64,000 bases of DNA, taken from NCBI RefSeq assembly GCF_963169125.1, contig NC_084797.1, positions 105,239,868 through 105,303,867 on the forward strand. Direction: 5' to 3'. The translations under genes and the position numbers were made by a program. A model generated the notes under the pieces. The model saw only the letters and a list, made by a program, of their open reading frames with translations. It ran no database searches and was not told the DNA's origin. Positions 20,335 to 32,600 of the stretch are shown here, one piece after another; position 1 is the first letter of the stretch; each line of letters begins with the position of its first letter. The DNA is from Humulus lupulus (lineage: Eukaryota; Streptophyta; Magnoliopsida; Rosales; Cannabaceae).

Positions 20335-22812
20335 TGTTGAGCCTTGATTTGGCCAACGACACGGAGTCAAAATAACGACAAAGAACAAAAGAGAAATCAA
20401 GAAGAGAATCAAATGGGGAAAAAGTGACACAAGTGATTTATAGTGGTCCGGCCCCAACTGTGTGGTAATAACCTACGTCCACTTAGTGTTGTTATTGATA
20501 TTGAATCCCAAATTGTGATAAAAAAAAACTAGGATTCTTGAGTTTCACAATTCTTTGGAGTAATACAACTTTCGGTGGATAATCACAGTCTGCCTTTTCT
20601 CTCAAAATACAAAGATTAAAAGTTTCAGAATCAAAAGTCCCTTCCTTGAGCCTTCTCATTCTTATTTATAGGCTCAAGGAGGTTACATGGGCCGATAGCC
20701 CTTGATTATCCTTAATATTAGCATATCAAGGCAATAAAAAGAAAATATATTGAATGTAGTTATTACAAGATTGCGCATCTTAAAGGAAGTAAATAGAAGC
20801 ATGCGACCATACTGGTCGCATCTAAACCCAAGATCTGATGAAGCAATAATCATCTAGTCGATAGGCAAACACCGTCCCTTCACTTCAGAACTACCACGTG
20901 TAGGAAATTCTTGCCACATCATCAGGAGCCATTTTTGGGTAAACATTTTCCCCCCAAGTTTATTTTACTGCGACCAGCATAAAGTAAACTTAGGAAACTA
21001 ACCCTTTGCATACCCCACCAAATCTGTCAGAGTCGTCCATGCCTTCTCAAAAAAATTAACTAATCATGTCTTTTCAGTTTCCCAAAAGTTGTCTGACGGC
21101 TATCGTGCTTCCCCATGCCTTGAAAAGTTAATCCCATTATTACCTCTTTTACAATGCCACGATCAATATAAATAACCCATTATTTCCACTTTTCACTTTT
21201 TACTTATCCTCTTGTCCTCAGGAACTCTGAAGAACAAAGCAAAACAGACCCAGAAAAATTCACTGATCCAAGGTGCGCCCGTCCAATCGTTTGAAATCTT
21301 CACTCCAATCTTTCATCCAAGTAAGTTTTCTGATCGATTCCTTTCTGTCATGTTGTGATGTGCTTGTTTTCCCTTTGTTTTAGGTTCTGAGTTCTTGAAA
21401 ATTTTTGTTTGTTCTTGCAAAATTGTTTCGCGGTAAATGGGTATGTTGATCTGCGCTAAACATGGTAGGAAAATAACACCTTGATGGGTTAGGAATCAGT
21501 TTGGTAGTAAGGATAATCAATTTAGGGTGTAAAATCGAAGTAAAAATTCTATTTTTAAGCCTGTAGAAAAACTGGGTTTTTCCCTCCCCTTCAGAGTCAA
21601 AAAAGTTTCTCCTCAAAAAACTTATTATTTCTGCTTTTTGATCCGTTTTCCAAATTGTTCGTATAGAATTTAGTGTTTTTGTCAGAATGATGCTGGTCGT
21701 ATAAAAGCTTACCTTTTATACACGAGCAACATTATTCCAACTCTTAACACTTCTTGGTCTTTTGGGCCATAAATTCTCATCTCCCCTTCTCTGTTCGCAG
21801 ATTTTCATGCAAGATTCGTGGGGAGGTGAGAGGCCAATTAACGATGACCTGCTCGCCTAACTGCTCATGGACGAAGAACAACCGTCTTTACTTATACTGG
21901 AGATCCCTTTTTCTCGTATTCCAACCAACAGACCTCCATCCAGTCCATCAAATATGGGTAGAGTAAAATCCACCGCCCATAAAAAGAAACCAACCAAACC
22001 CTCTGTAAATCAGCCTGCTCCTCGGGCTGAAATTCCTTCGACCAGCGATCGAGCTGAAAATACTGATCCTGAAATCCAAAGACAGGCCTGCCCCCGCGAT
22101 GTACTTCGACCAGACGTCGAATGGTACCTTGCTCCTCCTAGCCAAATCACTGCTAGGATGGTAAACAATTTCCTCAGGAAGTAATGACTTTCTGGGTTAA
22201 CTTTATTCCTACCTTCCACTGACCAGCGGGCAAACCTACCCGGCGGCGCCTGGTCGAGATATCACATTGAGGCAGGAGCGATCCAGCCTCTCCATCCTTT
22301 CTTCCAGGGAGTGGCCAATTACTTCGGGGTCGCACCTTTCCAAATAACCCCAGACGGGTATAGAATGCTTTCCGCACTGTATATCCTTTACAGCCATAAA
22401 AAGTGGCCTGTCCCCACACCGCATGAGGTCAACTACTTGTTTGATCTTAAGTCTAACCCCAACCAAGACAACACGTGATTTTTTCATTTCTGCCACCAGG
22501 AATCGACCTGCACCTTCCTGAGTGAGACTACCTACAAGTCCAATGTAGGAAAGTACTACCAAGAGTACTTTTTAACTACTGACCTGGTCGCCAACAACCT
22601 AGCCTTCACCCAAGGAGGTAACTTCTTTATTCTCTAGTCGTTTATTTCCTTTTATTTTATCTGCATCCTCCTTAGAAAATTAGCACTCTTCAGATCCATG
22701 GCTGCGACCAGCTCCTACTCCAGAAATGGAGATTCGAGCAGTGTCATTGGCCAGCATGTTTGACGTAGAAAAAAGCGTCAATGGCCTCTCGGCTGCCATT
22801 TTTGGGTAAACA
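20335..22812 (+). mobile_element. Second subfamily of PF04195-type element, degraded
   Basis: It starts TGTTGAGCC with GGCCAACGACACG close behind, the same style of terminal hairpin as TGTTGACGC...GCCAACA. TTTATAGTGGTCCGGCCCC and CCTACGTCCACTT follow, blocks also seen at 48690-48735. TATA lies at 21167-21174 and a splice donor near 21320. Coding sequence runs from about 21867. The right boundary is uncertain; GCCATTTTTGGGTAAACA occurs both inside (20928) and at the presumed right edge (22795). Confidence 0.6.
21867..22770 (+). pseudogene. PF04195-like protein, second subfamily, broken
   Basis: The first ORF (21867-22184, 105 aa, start MDEEQPSLLILEIPF) has a basic/Pro-rich N-terminus and ends VNNFLRK. 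Coding then continues in other frames: NLPGGAWSRYHIEAGAIQP, VANYFGVAPFQITPDGYR, KWPVPTPHEVNYLFDLKS, a TGA near 22477, then CHQESTCTFLSETTYKSN and EYFLTTDLVANNLAFTQGG. These parallel the KAGAFHP, LAPFQLAPNSY, WEVPTPADILYFF and CLKASP blocks of the copies at 7.3 and 62.9 kb. Frame changes and stops show it is dead. Confidence 0.65.
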
Positions 22813-23852
22813 AGGATAACTCATAATACAACAATAAATATTATATATAGTTGAAAAAAACAAAGAAATATCTTCAATAAATTGCTATCTATCATAAAAA
22901 TAAAGATTTAAAGAATGTGTTTCATATATAACTATCAATTATATATAATTTATGTAATTTTTGGATTTTTAGTAATAGAAACTCAAAAGTTTACTAAAAA
23001 ATTAATCTAACATAAACAAACTCAAATAAAATACTTACCCACTAAATATTAGAAAATAAGAGACTTCAATCTAAAATTGGGGATTTCAAATTTATCCAAG
23101 CTTTAAACACATACACAAGCTAAAATTCAAGAAAATAAACATATTTTAGATATAGAATTTAAATATTAAATGGATGTAAAACATTATTCATAAATGAAAT
23201 GAAAAAATAAGAAGAAAATACATGTTGTCTGGAGCCCAAAACCTCCCTTGCCACCGCCGCTGTGTCAGAGAAACGCAGGTGCTGAGAACCTCCCCTGTTG
23301 CCACCGCCGTGGCTGAGAAAAGAAAGTGTCGAGATCCCCTTGGTTGAGAAATGTTGGCACAAAGAACCCTTGAAGCCCCGTCGCTGTGGATGAGACAACC
23401 TCACGCCGAGAACCCCTACAGCTTCGCCGTGGCCGAGATTCGAGAATGCCTATAGCTCCCCCGTGGCCTAGAACCCTTGCGCTGCCTGTGAGAAGCCCAT
23501 CCTCAACTTCTTCGTTTTCTTCTTCTTTGTGTGCGGATGAGAAAAATGAAGCCCTAATACTAGCCCTAATTCGAAAATGATATATATTTTTATCCCTTTT
23601 TACTTAACATTTTTTAGGGCATTCTTTGGGCGCCATTAATACTCTTTTAGGACACCCAAATTGTGCCCTTAAAAGTCACCATTAGAAATTCCTTCCTCTA
23701 GTGTATTTAGGACTTGCATATTTATTTAGGACACTCATTTCATGTCCAAAAATGTGGTTTTTAAGGACTCTCAATGGATGTCCTAAAAACTCCAGGGACT
23801 TTTTTAAGGTCCCTACATTTAGGTGTGTGTCCTAAAAAGGTGACTCGTAAAT
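22813..23852. mobile_element. Probable CACTA-like non-autonomous debris
   Basis: 23220-23480 repeats CCACCGCCGTGGCTGAGA-like units of about 55-65 bp. 23580-23850 repeats GTCCTAAAAA and GGACACTCA in both orientations, like subterminal repeats of CACTA elements, and TTCCTTCCTCTAGTG at 23688-23702 resembles a CACTA right end. The ORFs here (both strands) are repeat translations. The assignment is tentative. Confidence 0.4.
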
Positions 23853-25000
23853 GGTATTTTGTATTATTATATTAAGTAATGACATGAAAGGCATAATAGA
23901 AACGAAGATGTTTCTATCTTCTATCTTCAAAATGAAGGACCTTGGAGAGGTTGATACCATACTAGGTATCAAAGTTAGAAGAAATGTGGATTGTTATGCC
24001 TTATGTCAAGCTCATTATGTTGAGAAAATGCTTGACAAATTTGGTCATCTTAATATCAAAGAGGCAAACACACCCTTCGATACAAGTTGAAGGCTTGAAA
24101 AGAATGATGGGAGAGTGGTGGCTCAACTAGAGTATGCAAGTGCAATTAGGAGTTTGATGTATGCCGCTCATTGTACTAGAGCAAACTTAGCATTTGCGGT
24201 TAGTAAACTATGTAGGTTTAATAGCAACCCAATTATCTTACATTAGAAGGCAGTAGAAAGAGTATTTGGATACCTTAAAAGGACCAAAGAGTTATGTCTC
24301 CAATATTCTATGTTTCCTAAGATACTTGAGGGATATTCTGATACAAGTTTGATATCCGGTGTTGAAGATAATCTCTCCACAACCGGTTGGGTGTTCACCC
24401 TTGGTGGGGGTACGGTTTCTAGGGGATATAAGAAATAAACATTTATATGTCACTCTACCATGGAGTTAGAGCTTGTAGCTCTAGCAGCAACCAAAAAAAG
24501 AGGTCGGGTGGCTAAGAGATCTCATGTTGGAGACACCAAAAACTGCGGTTGATGTATCGACGATTTTGATACATTGTGACAATCATGCCACTATGATTAT
24601 AGCTTACAATAAGATGTATAATGGGAAGTCTAGACATATAAGTCTAAGACATGACTATTTGAGAGGGATGAGACTAAAACTCCTTGAAAAATAGATTCCC
24701 CCATGATGACAACCCAGCTCAAAACTTGTATGCATCAAGTGTAGAGATCAATGGGTAAGAACAATTCATTGATAAGGGAATAGTTTCAACATTAACGACT
24801 TAAAGGTTCCATCAAGGATGTGTTAATGTTGGTTGCTACCGAGAATGAGGGCTAAGCCATAGGCTTTTAATGAAATTTAGTTGAAGAGCAACAAGAATTT
24901 ATAAAGGTAGCAAACATGCTATATGAATTTCACCTATGTGAACCTAGATGTGGTGCCGCCTCTCAATAGAGTAGAAGTTTTCTCTCCGGATGGTTCATGA
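23853..25000 (+). pseudogene. Ty1/copia pol remnant (RT end and RNase H)
   Basis: The frame contains FKMKDLGEVDTILGIKV and HYVEKMLDKFGHLN, the standard end of copia reverse transcriptase. After a stop come LMYAAHCTRANLAFAV, GYLKRTKELC, GYSDTSL and STTGWVFTLGGG of the copia RNase H, with several stops (TGA after PFDTS, TAG before KAVERV, TAA after RGYKK). Upstream domains are missing: the remnant is cut at about 23853 by the CACTA-like debris. About 215 bp further on, a purine tract and an LTR start follow. Confidence 0.85.
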
Positions 25001-25215
25001 ATTGATCAAGCACAAGGCCATTAAAAGAGTGAAGCACACAAATTGGGAGATACATTAGTATTCAGATAAATGTGTGTGAGACATTATCGATTTTTGTGAA
25101 TAGGAATGTTGGGTTCAATCTTTTAAGAATACCTTAGCATTTTGGTAAAAGCTGTGAATAGGAACTAATATCATTTGGCTAGATAGTTGATGATGTATTT
25201 AACCAAGTGGGGGAA

Positions 25216-26113
25216 TGTTATGATTGGTAAAATACATGGTGAAATTGGTTAGGCACGAAAGGTGCAAAAACCATAACGATTTTACAAAAGTCAACATGTG
25301 AGAGTTGAATTTTGTTCTAGGCATTTATAAATCATATTATTGGGTCCAAAGTGTTTCTTTGGAGTATGTAAGAGTACAAAAAATGTTTGGGAGCATTTGG
25401 GGCTGTTTTGAGACAAGTTTTGGAGTGCCAAGTCAGTGGCATTTGTGATGCGTCGCATCTGGGAGGCGACGTGTCTCTCGGCTTTGAAAGAGTGGACCAA
25501 GTGATGTGTAGCTTGGCACGAGGCAATGCATCGCCTGGAAAACGATGCATCACCTGGTGCCAGGCAACACGTCGCCAGGGCTATCCGTACGTGTCTGTGC
25601 AGTGATGTGTTTGTGGCTCCAAAATTCAAATAAGAAAACTCTAATCTCATTGGTTGAGTCTAATTAGGCTCCTATACTATTTAAAGGGTTCATTTGAGTT
25701 AATTGGTGACTTGATCATTCACCTCTCTCTCTCTCTCTCTCTAGCTTTCAAGATTACTAGTTTTCTCCAAGATCTTCATCAAGAAATCTTGACTTGTATG
25801 AAGGATCAAGGCTTGTGAATCCCAATCTAATTCTATTGTTGTAGCTTCAAGCAATTCCAATAAGAAGGCTAAGAATATAGATTTTTGGACAACAAATCTT
25901 CATTTGTGTCAAACCTTGTAACATTTGTGGTTAATATAAAATCATAGACTTATGATTTCATATTAGAAGATTCTTCTTCAAGAAAAGTCAACTTTACACT
26001 CATTTATTTGTGCTTATGTACTTTGTGATTATCTTCTATTAGAGTTAGATGACTTGTGATTATTGTTTTGAGTTGTAATACAAAACCAAGGTTATTAGCC
26101 TTATCCCCCAACA
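25216..26113 (+). mobile_element. Candidate 3' LTR of the copia remnant
   Basis: A polypurine tract AGTGGGGGAA ends at 25215 and is directly followed by TGTTATGATTGG, as expected for a copia 3' LTR. A right end CCCCCAACA at 26113 is plausible (TG...CA, about 0.9 kb). A (CT)n tract lies at 25722-25742. The right boundary is a guess. Confidence 0.5.
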
Positions 26114-27098
26114 TTAATGACTTGATTTCTATTCTCTTTCTCTTTTGTATTTGAACCTTTATTTTTGTAATCTTTTGAGAACATGAATTTGGATATTTTA
26201 TTTAATTGTTTTTCAAATTTTATTCTTGAGCTAATATTCTTAGTAGCTACAATGAATAATGAATCTTAATATGTGATTTTTGATGCTTTGTTAATGTTGT
26301 TAATGATAATTTGAGATTCTATACATTCAAGTCATTTTATGGTGTATTACTTGCTATTGTTTGATCACCAATTGTGAGTAATTTTGTTAATTTTAATACT
26401 AAAAAGGTTAGGATTAATAGACACAAAACCTTAATGGTGCAAGATTGATTTCTTTAATTGAAATTTGTAATGGTATAGACATATGTTGTTACCTTGCATA
26501 ATCGTTTTGGAATTGATACTTGGAAAAATATTCTTGAAGTTAGATTAGCATAGACATATGTTAGTTTAATTACATAATTGAAACCATAGTGATTTTGACG
26601 GAAACCTATGAACTTATATAGAATTCTTGGTTAGTAAAGTCCAGATTGCTATAGGGTGAATTGATTATTCTAGGTTATCATTTCTATCATGTCATTTCTT
26701 CTTTGGTGTATTTATTTTTTGCTAATTTTTTTAGGTTACATTAAATCACTATCAATTATTTTGTTCAAGGATTTTAAGTGTTGATTTTACATAATTTGTT
26801 GCTAACACAATCCTTGTGGAGATGACACTTGTACTTATCATTATATTACTTGTTTGTGATTGTGTACAATTTCGAATACTATATTTTTTGCAACAAGTAT
26901 TTGGCATCGTTGTCGGGGATTGATTTTAGTGAGTTTTATTTGTAAACCTCAATTACTTTTCAATTTTGCTTCTTATTTTTTATTTATTTATTTTTAATTT
27001 TCTAATTCCTTTTTACGTTTTGTTTGCTTGGATTTTCTTACAAGATACCTGAGATGTTGAATCAACAAGTCTTCTTGAACTTCGTGCAACACAACTTT
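26114..27098 (+). mobile_element. Athila/Tat-like gypsy remnant, LTR end and leader
   Basis: TTGGCATCGTTGTCGGGGA at 26902-26920 resembles the tRNA-type primer-binding site (TGGCGCCGTTGCCGGGGA) of plant Athila/Tat-like gypsy elements, placing the end of its LTR near 26895 (GCAACA). The leader runs to 27098, where the Tekay-like element was inserted. The rest of its gag is at 36331-36988. No intact coding sequence remains. Confidence 0.55.
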
Positions 27099-29263
27099 TG
27101 TAGCGTCCCAATTTGCTAATAAGGCTTAGGGCCTTGATTAGCGTGCCTAGAGGGTAATACGTGATTTATTATTATAATATGTGAATTTGATGAGTATGTG
27201 ATTAGAGATGCATGTTTAGGTTAATTAAATATGCATGTGGACCCCATTTGGTTATTAGGGGGATGTTTGTAATTTTAGCCCATTGAGGGCATAAATGTAA
27301 TCATTGTGAATACTATGATATATTGTGATATATTCATGTTGCACGACCCGGGCCAGTCCTAGGGAGTTGTTTAGCCAGAAAGTCACAACGGGTTCGAATA
27401 CCCGACTCGAGGCGAGTCGAGGGGTATTTCAGGCATTAGACGTTTTATGGGTTATCGGGTTATGAAAATAAATATTTAGAGATATATTTGAAGTTCGAAT
27501 GTTCAGGAGGGAATATTGGGGAAATTTACCATTTTTCCCTCGGGGACGTTTTTGGTACCCCGAGCCTTTGAGGTAACCTTAGAGACTTAATTTAAGAAGA
27601 AACAAAACCAAGGAAGCCCTCAAAAACTCAGGAGCTGACCCAAACCTTCTCTCTCTTTTTTCCTCTAAGCCATACCAAGGAGAAGTGTTGAAGATTAAGC
27701 AAGGGTTTTGGCTCTAGACTTGGGGATTAACTTAGCAACAATTTGTGGATTCAAGCAAAGGCTAAGGTAAGTTTTAAACTGTGATTTTAGCTATTTAATT
27801 ATGTGGTTACTAGCAGGGTTTCTAGTTTTCTTGAAGCTTTGAAGTGGGAGATTGGAATTGGCATATGATGAGCTTTAAAGCTAGATTTTGTTAGGTTTTG
27901 TCGCTGAGACTGTTCTAGTACTTCTGTGATAAATGAATTGGATTGTTAGGTTGATTTTGGGGTAAATTGGCTTGGTTTTGGTGGTAAAAATGGAGGATTT
28001 TTCTTGGTTCGAAGGGTCGGGCCGCAACATTGTTCTTGCTGAGCCGCGACTCTCTAGAACACTTGGGAGGCCAGGAAGAAGGGTGGGCTGCGACACACCC
28101 TAGCTTGGGCCGCGGCGCAAATGGGGCATTTTTGGGGGATCGGTTTCTAGTTGAGGCGGGCCGCGGCATGGATTCATGGGGCCGCGACACTTAGTGTGTT
28201 TTCGGACTCCAAGGAGGTTTTAGGCTCAGGAATCCAAAAGTTAAGGCTCAAGATGGATTTTATCACCCGGATTAATAGAATTCAAGGTCCCGGAGACTAG
28301 AATTATGACCCAAAGTAATTTAATGGATTAGAAATTGATGGATGGATGTTTTTGATGCGTTTTGACTAGGTTTTCAGCGAGGCTCGGACTAGGGGACCGT
28401 GCTCGGGAGATCGGTGCTCGGAAAGGTCGAGACACATGTAAGAAAATTGTTGTACCCATAGAGCAGGGAGAGGCCCTATAGTTTGTGTTACAAGGCACAA
28501 CCCTATATGACTGTGTTGTAGGGTATAGCCACATTGATTATGTTTATACGTGTTTAAGTATTTTTTTAATTATGCTATGTGTGCATATATGTGAATGAAC
28601 GGTAAGAGCCGGGAATGGCGAAGGCCGAGAATGGCGAAGGCTGAGAGCGGCAAGGCTGAGTACGACATGGGACCGAGAGCAGTGTTAAGCATGCAGAGTG
28701 CGAGTTGCCAGGGTAAGACCCTACAAAATACCTGGGATATCCTCACGGTGTAGACCGCGAACCCAGGGCCTGGTAAAGGACCTGGGACGGCAGGGCCGTA
28801 TGTGTTTAGCCTGTTGGTGGTTTTGTTATGTGTTAATTAATGGTTATGCATATGCTATTTGCTTGTGTGGAGTTTTCTTGCTGGGCTTCGGCTCACAGGT
28901 GCTCTATGGTGCAGGTAAGGACAAGGGGAAAGTCGACCAACCAGGAGTACGGAGAGCGTGAAGCGACGCATACATGTTTTGCCTACCTGGCGGCCACGGC
29001 CAGGGGTATTTTTTAGAGACGTTTGTATTAAACTTAATTTTGTCATTTAGTTGACTTTAGTTATATTTTTTAGTTGTAAATATTTCTAAAACAATATTTT
29101 GGGATGTTTAACGCTTTATAATATTCAATGAATGGATTTATTTTCTCAAACTATGTGACTTCTGTTCTGATTAGCTACACTTTTGTCTTAAAACCTCGAT
29201 TAGCGAAATAATTGCACATTTTGAGTTCACTTAGTAACGAATCTAAGGAAGTAGGGCGTTACA
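27099..29263 (+). repeat. 5' LTR of the Tekay-like element
   Basis: It starts TGTAGCGTCCC and ends GGGCGTTACA. It contains a GTAAGT donor near 27767, a CCGCGAC-type GC-rich cassette (28015-28195), GGCCGAGAATGGC short repeats (28604-28690) and the hairpin/CAG-GTAAG module (28882-28919). Confidence 0.95.
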
Positions 29264-29268
29264 ACTCT

Positions 29269-29279
29269 GTATCAGAGCG
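29269..29279 (+). other. Primer-binding site, initiator Met tRNA type
   Basis: TGTATCAGAGC, six bases after the 5' LTR, matches the usual TGGTATCAGAGC site except for one missing G. Confidence 0.75.
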
Positions 29280-29602
29280 AGCCAAGGTATATGGTTCTTG
29301 GAGATTGACCGAACATGTACGCTCGCTGTCAGTGACAAGCTCGACTCAGGGTTGGTTGGTAATGATTGACTTATATGTTTGAATATGTGCTTAGTTGCCC
29401 TGTTTTCTTGCTTATTTTATATAGAGCATGATGAATGAGTTAACATATGCATGATGCCAGGGCATGGCCCGTTGAGTGTTATATGCTATTTGTATGTTAT
29501 ATGGATTGTTGTTATGGTTGGCTGATGTGAATTAGTAGGTGGTTTTGAATGTTGTTATCATGCCTTATAAGTGGCGTCGTTGGTTGCAAGCATATTATTA
29601 AG

Positions 29603-32600
29603 ATGCCTCGACAATCATCGAGACTCCGCTACAGTAGGGCCGAGGATGACAACCAGGGTCAGGACCCTTCACCTGCCCCACCGAATTGGCAATAGATGTT
29701 TGTCGAAATGGAAGTGAGGCTGCATCAAACAGAGGAAGAACTTCGACAATTGAGGCAGCAGGCCCCTCCTTAGGCCATTGGGTTGCCAGTTCAGCAAGTT
29801 AGGGCGCTAGTGCCAGTTCAGCCTGTTATGGAGAACAGGTGGGAACCTTTGTATGAGAGCTTCAGGAAGCAGCACCCTCCCACCTTCGAGGGTGGACCAG
29901 ACCCACTACGGGTAGAGCAGTGGATCAATATGATTTCCTCCATCCTGAATTTTATGAGGGTGGTAAGAAACGAGAGGGTAGCTTGTGCTAGCTACATGTT
30001 CAGAGAGGATGCCCGCATATGGTGGGATGTAGTGACTCAGAGGAGGAATGTTGCGACTATGACTTAGGAAGCTTTCAGAAACATCTTTAATGAGAAATAT
30101 TACAGTGTTGCAGTCCGAGCTGCGAAGGTTGACGAGTTCATCAACCTGACTCAAAACCGGTTGACAGTTACTAAGTATGCTTTGAGATTTGACCGATTGG
30201 TGAAGTTTGTGTTGGATTTGGTGCCGACTGATGCAGGAAAAAGGGATAGATTTGTACGGGGGTTGAATGTTATGATCGTCCGTGATGTGAAGATTACTTT
30301 GGATCCGGAGACAACTACTTATACCCAGGTAGTGGACAAGGCCCTTACAGCTGAGGGGGCCAAGGATCAGATATGGAGAGAGAGCGCTGTGAGGCGCGAT
30401 TCCTGGAGGACGGTGCCTCCTTTTATTGGATCCAGTCAGGGTAGTGGCTCTAGTGAGCAGAAGAGAAAGGCCCTAGATTCTTTTGTTCCCCCTAGTTCAT
30501 ATAGGAGGGTACGAGGTGCTTTTGGCGGCCGTCAGGGCGGAGGAGACAACTGGAGGAGTTTTCCACTGTGTCCTCGATACAGACGATGGCATCAGGGAGA
30601 GTGCAGGATTAGGGCCTGCTTTATTTGTGGGAGTGCCAATCATCTAAAGAAGGACTGCCCACAAGCCAGGAAAGAGGAGCCGAAGCAGAGCAATAGTCTT
30701 GCTCTTGCCAGAGTGTTCACTTTGACTCAGACTGAGGCGGAGGCTAGCCCCTCGACTGTGACAGGTCAGATTTTTAGTGATGGTTCTTCTTATACTACAT
30801 TGATTGATTCGGGAGCTACTCATTCATTTGTGTCTGCTAGAGTGATAGATCAGTTGTGTAGACCTAGTGATTTGAATGATAGGGGTTTTAAGACTTTGTT
30901 GCCGACTGGGGAATTGGTAGTCTCTAGGAGATGGATTAGAGTATTGCCAGTAGAGATAGATGGTAGGGAGTTGTCTGTTGATCTGATTGAATTAGAAATG
31001 GATGACTTCGATATGATCCTAGGGATGGATTGGTTATCGAAGTATGGGGCGACAATTGATTGCAAGCGCAGGATGGTGACTTTTGAACTAGAAAGGGAAG
31101 TACCCTTTGTATTTGTGGGGACAATTAGTGGACCGCGGGTACCTATGATTTCAGCATTGAAGGCTAGAGACCTAAGGCAGGGAGGTTGCATAGGTTTCCT
31201 AGCGAACATTGTGGATACCTCTAGGGTTGTGTCGGTTGGGCTGGGTGAGACCAGATTGGAGTATGAGTTTCCAGAATTGTTTCCAGTAGATCTGCCAGGG
31301 TTGTCGCCGTAATGTGAGATTGAGTTTGTTATAGAGTTGGTGCCAGGGACGGAGCCAGTATCGAGGACACCTTACAGAATGGCTCCGGCAGAGTTGAAGA
31401 TTCAATTGCAAGAGTTACTGGATTTGGGGTTCATCAGACCAAGTTTCTCGCCATGGGGTGCTCCAGTGTTGTTTGTCAAGAAGAAGGATGGATCTCTTAG
31501 GATGTGTATTGACTACAAGGAGCTGAACAAGTTGACCAATAAGAATAAGTACCCACTGCCTAAGATCAACGATTTATTTGACCAGCTACAGGGAAAGACA
31601 GTGTTTTCCAAGATTGATCTCCAGCTAGGTTACCATCAGTTAAGGATCAAAGAAGAGGACATAACAAAGAGCGCTTTCCGCACGAGATATGGACACTATG
31701 AATTCCTGGTTATGTCCTTTGGATTAAACAATGCCCCATGAACTTTTATGGACATGATGAATAGGGTTTCCAAGGACTATTTGGACAAGTTTGTAATTGT
31801 GTTTATCAACGACATTCTGGTGTACTCTCAGTCAGAGACAGAGCATGAACAACATCTACGTTTGGTATTGCAGCGGTTGAGAGAGCATATGTTATATGTT
31901 AAGTTCAACAAGTGCGAGTTTTGGCTACCGCAAGTCATGTTTCTGGGCCATATTTTCAGTAAGAAGGGTATTCTGGTTGATCTAAGTAAGATTGAGGCAG
32001 TGAGAGATTGGTCTACACCGAGCAGCGTCCTGAAGTCAGGAGTTTTCTGGGATTGGCAGGGTATTATCGGCGGTTTGTTGAGGAGTTTTCCAGAATAGCC
32101 ACACCGTTGACTGAATTGATGAGGACGAAGAAAAAGTATGTGTGGACAGACAAGTGTGAGAAAAGTTCCAAGGAATTGAAGCGCTGACTGATCACTGCTC
32201 CAGTGTTGAGTCTGCCGACAGACAATGAGAAGTTTATGGTTTACTGCGATGCTTCCAGACAGGGTTTAGGGTGTGTGCTGATGCAAGCCAAAAATGTGAT
32301 AGCCTATGCATCGAGACAGTTAAAGGAATATGAGCAGAGATATCCCACGCATGATCTGGAATTGGCAGCGGTGGTATTTGCACTCAAGGTTTGGAGACAT
32401 TATCTATATGGTGATAAGTGCGAGATATACACCAACCATAAGAGTTTGAAGTACTTCTTTACTCAGAAGGATCTGAATATGCACCAGAGACGGTGGTTGG
32501 AGTTGGTAAAGGATTATGATTGATATATCCTATACCATCCTGGGAAGGCTAATGTAGTGGCCGATGCATTGAGTCGGAAGGGCCCAGGATAGTTGTTCAG

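Noticed and set aside
22174..22562. Minus-strand ORFs of 81 and 108 codons
   Set aside because: Shadows of the plus-strand PF04195-like coding sequence, which carries recognisable motifs.
25291..25650. Minus-strand 119-codon ORF
   Set aside because: Overlaps the copia LTR candidate and a GC-richer repeat; no recognisable motif.
29269..29279. tRNA-like match
   Set aside because: Only the short primer-binding site of a retroelement; no cloverleaf. No tRNA or rRNA gene was recognised in the window.
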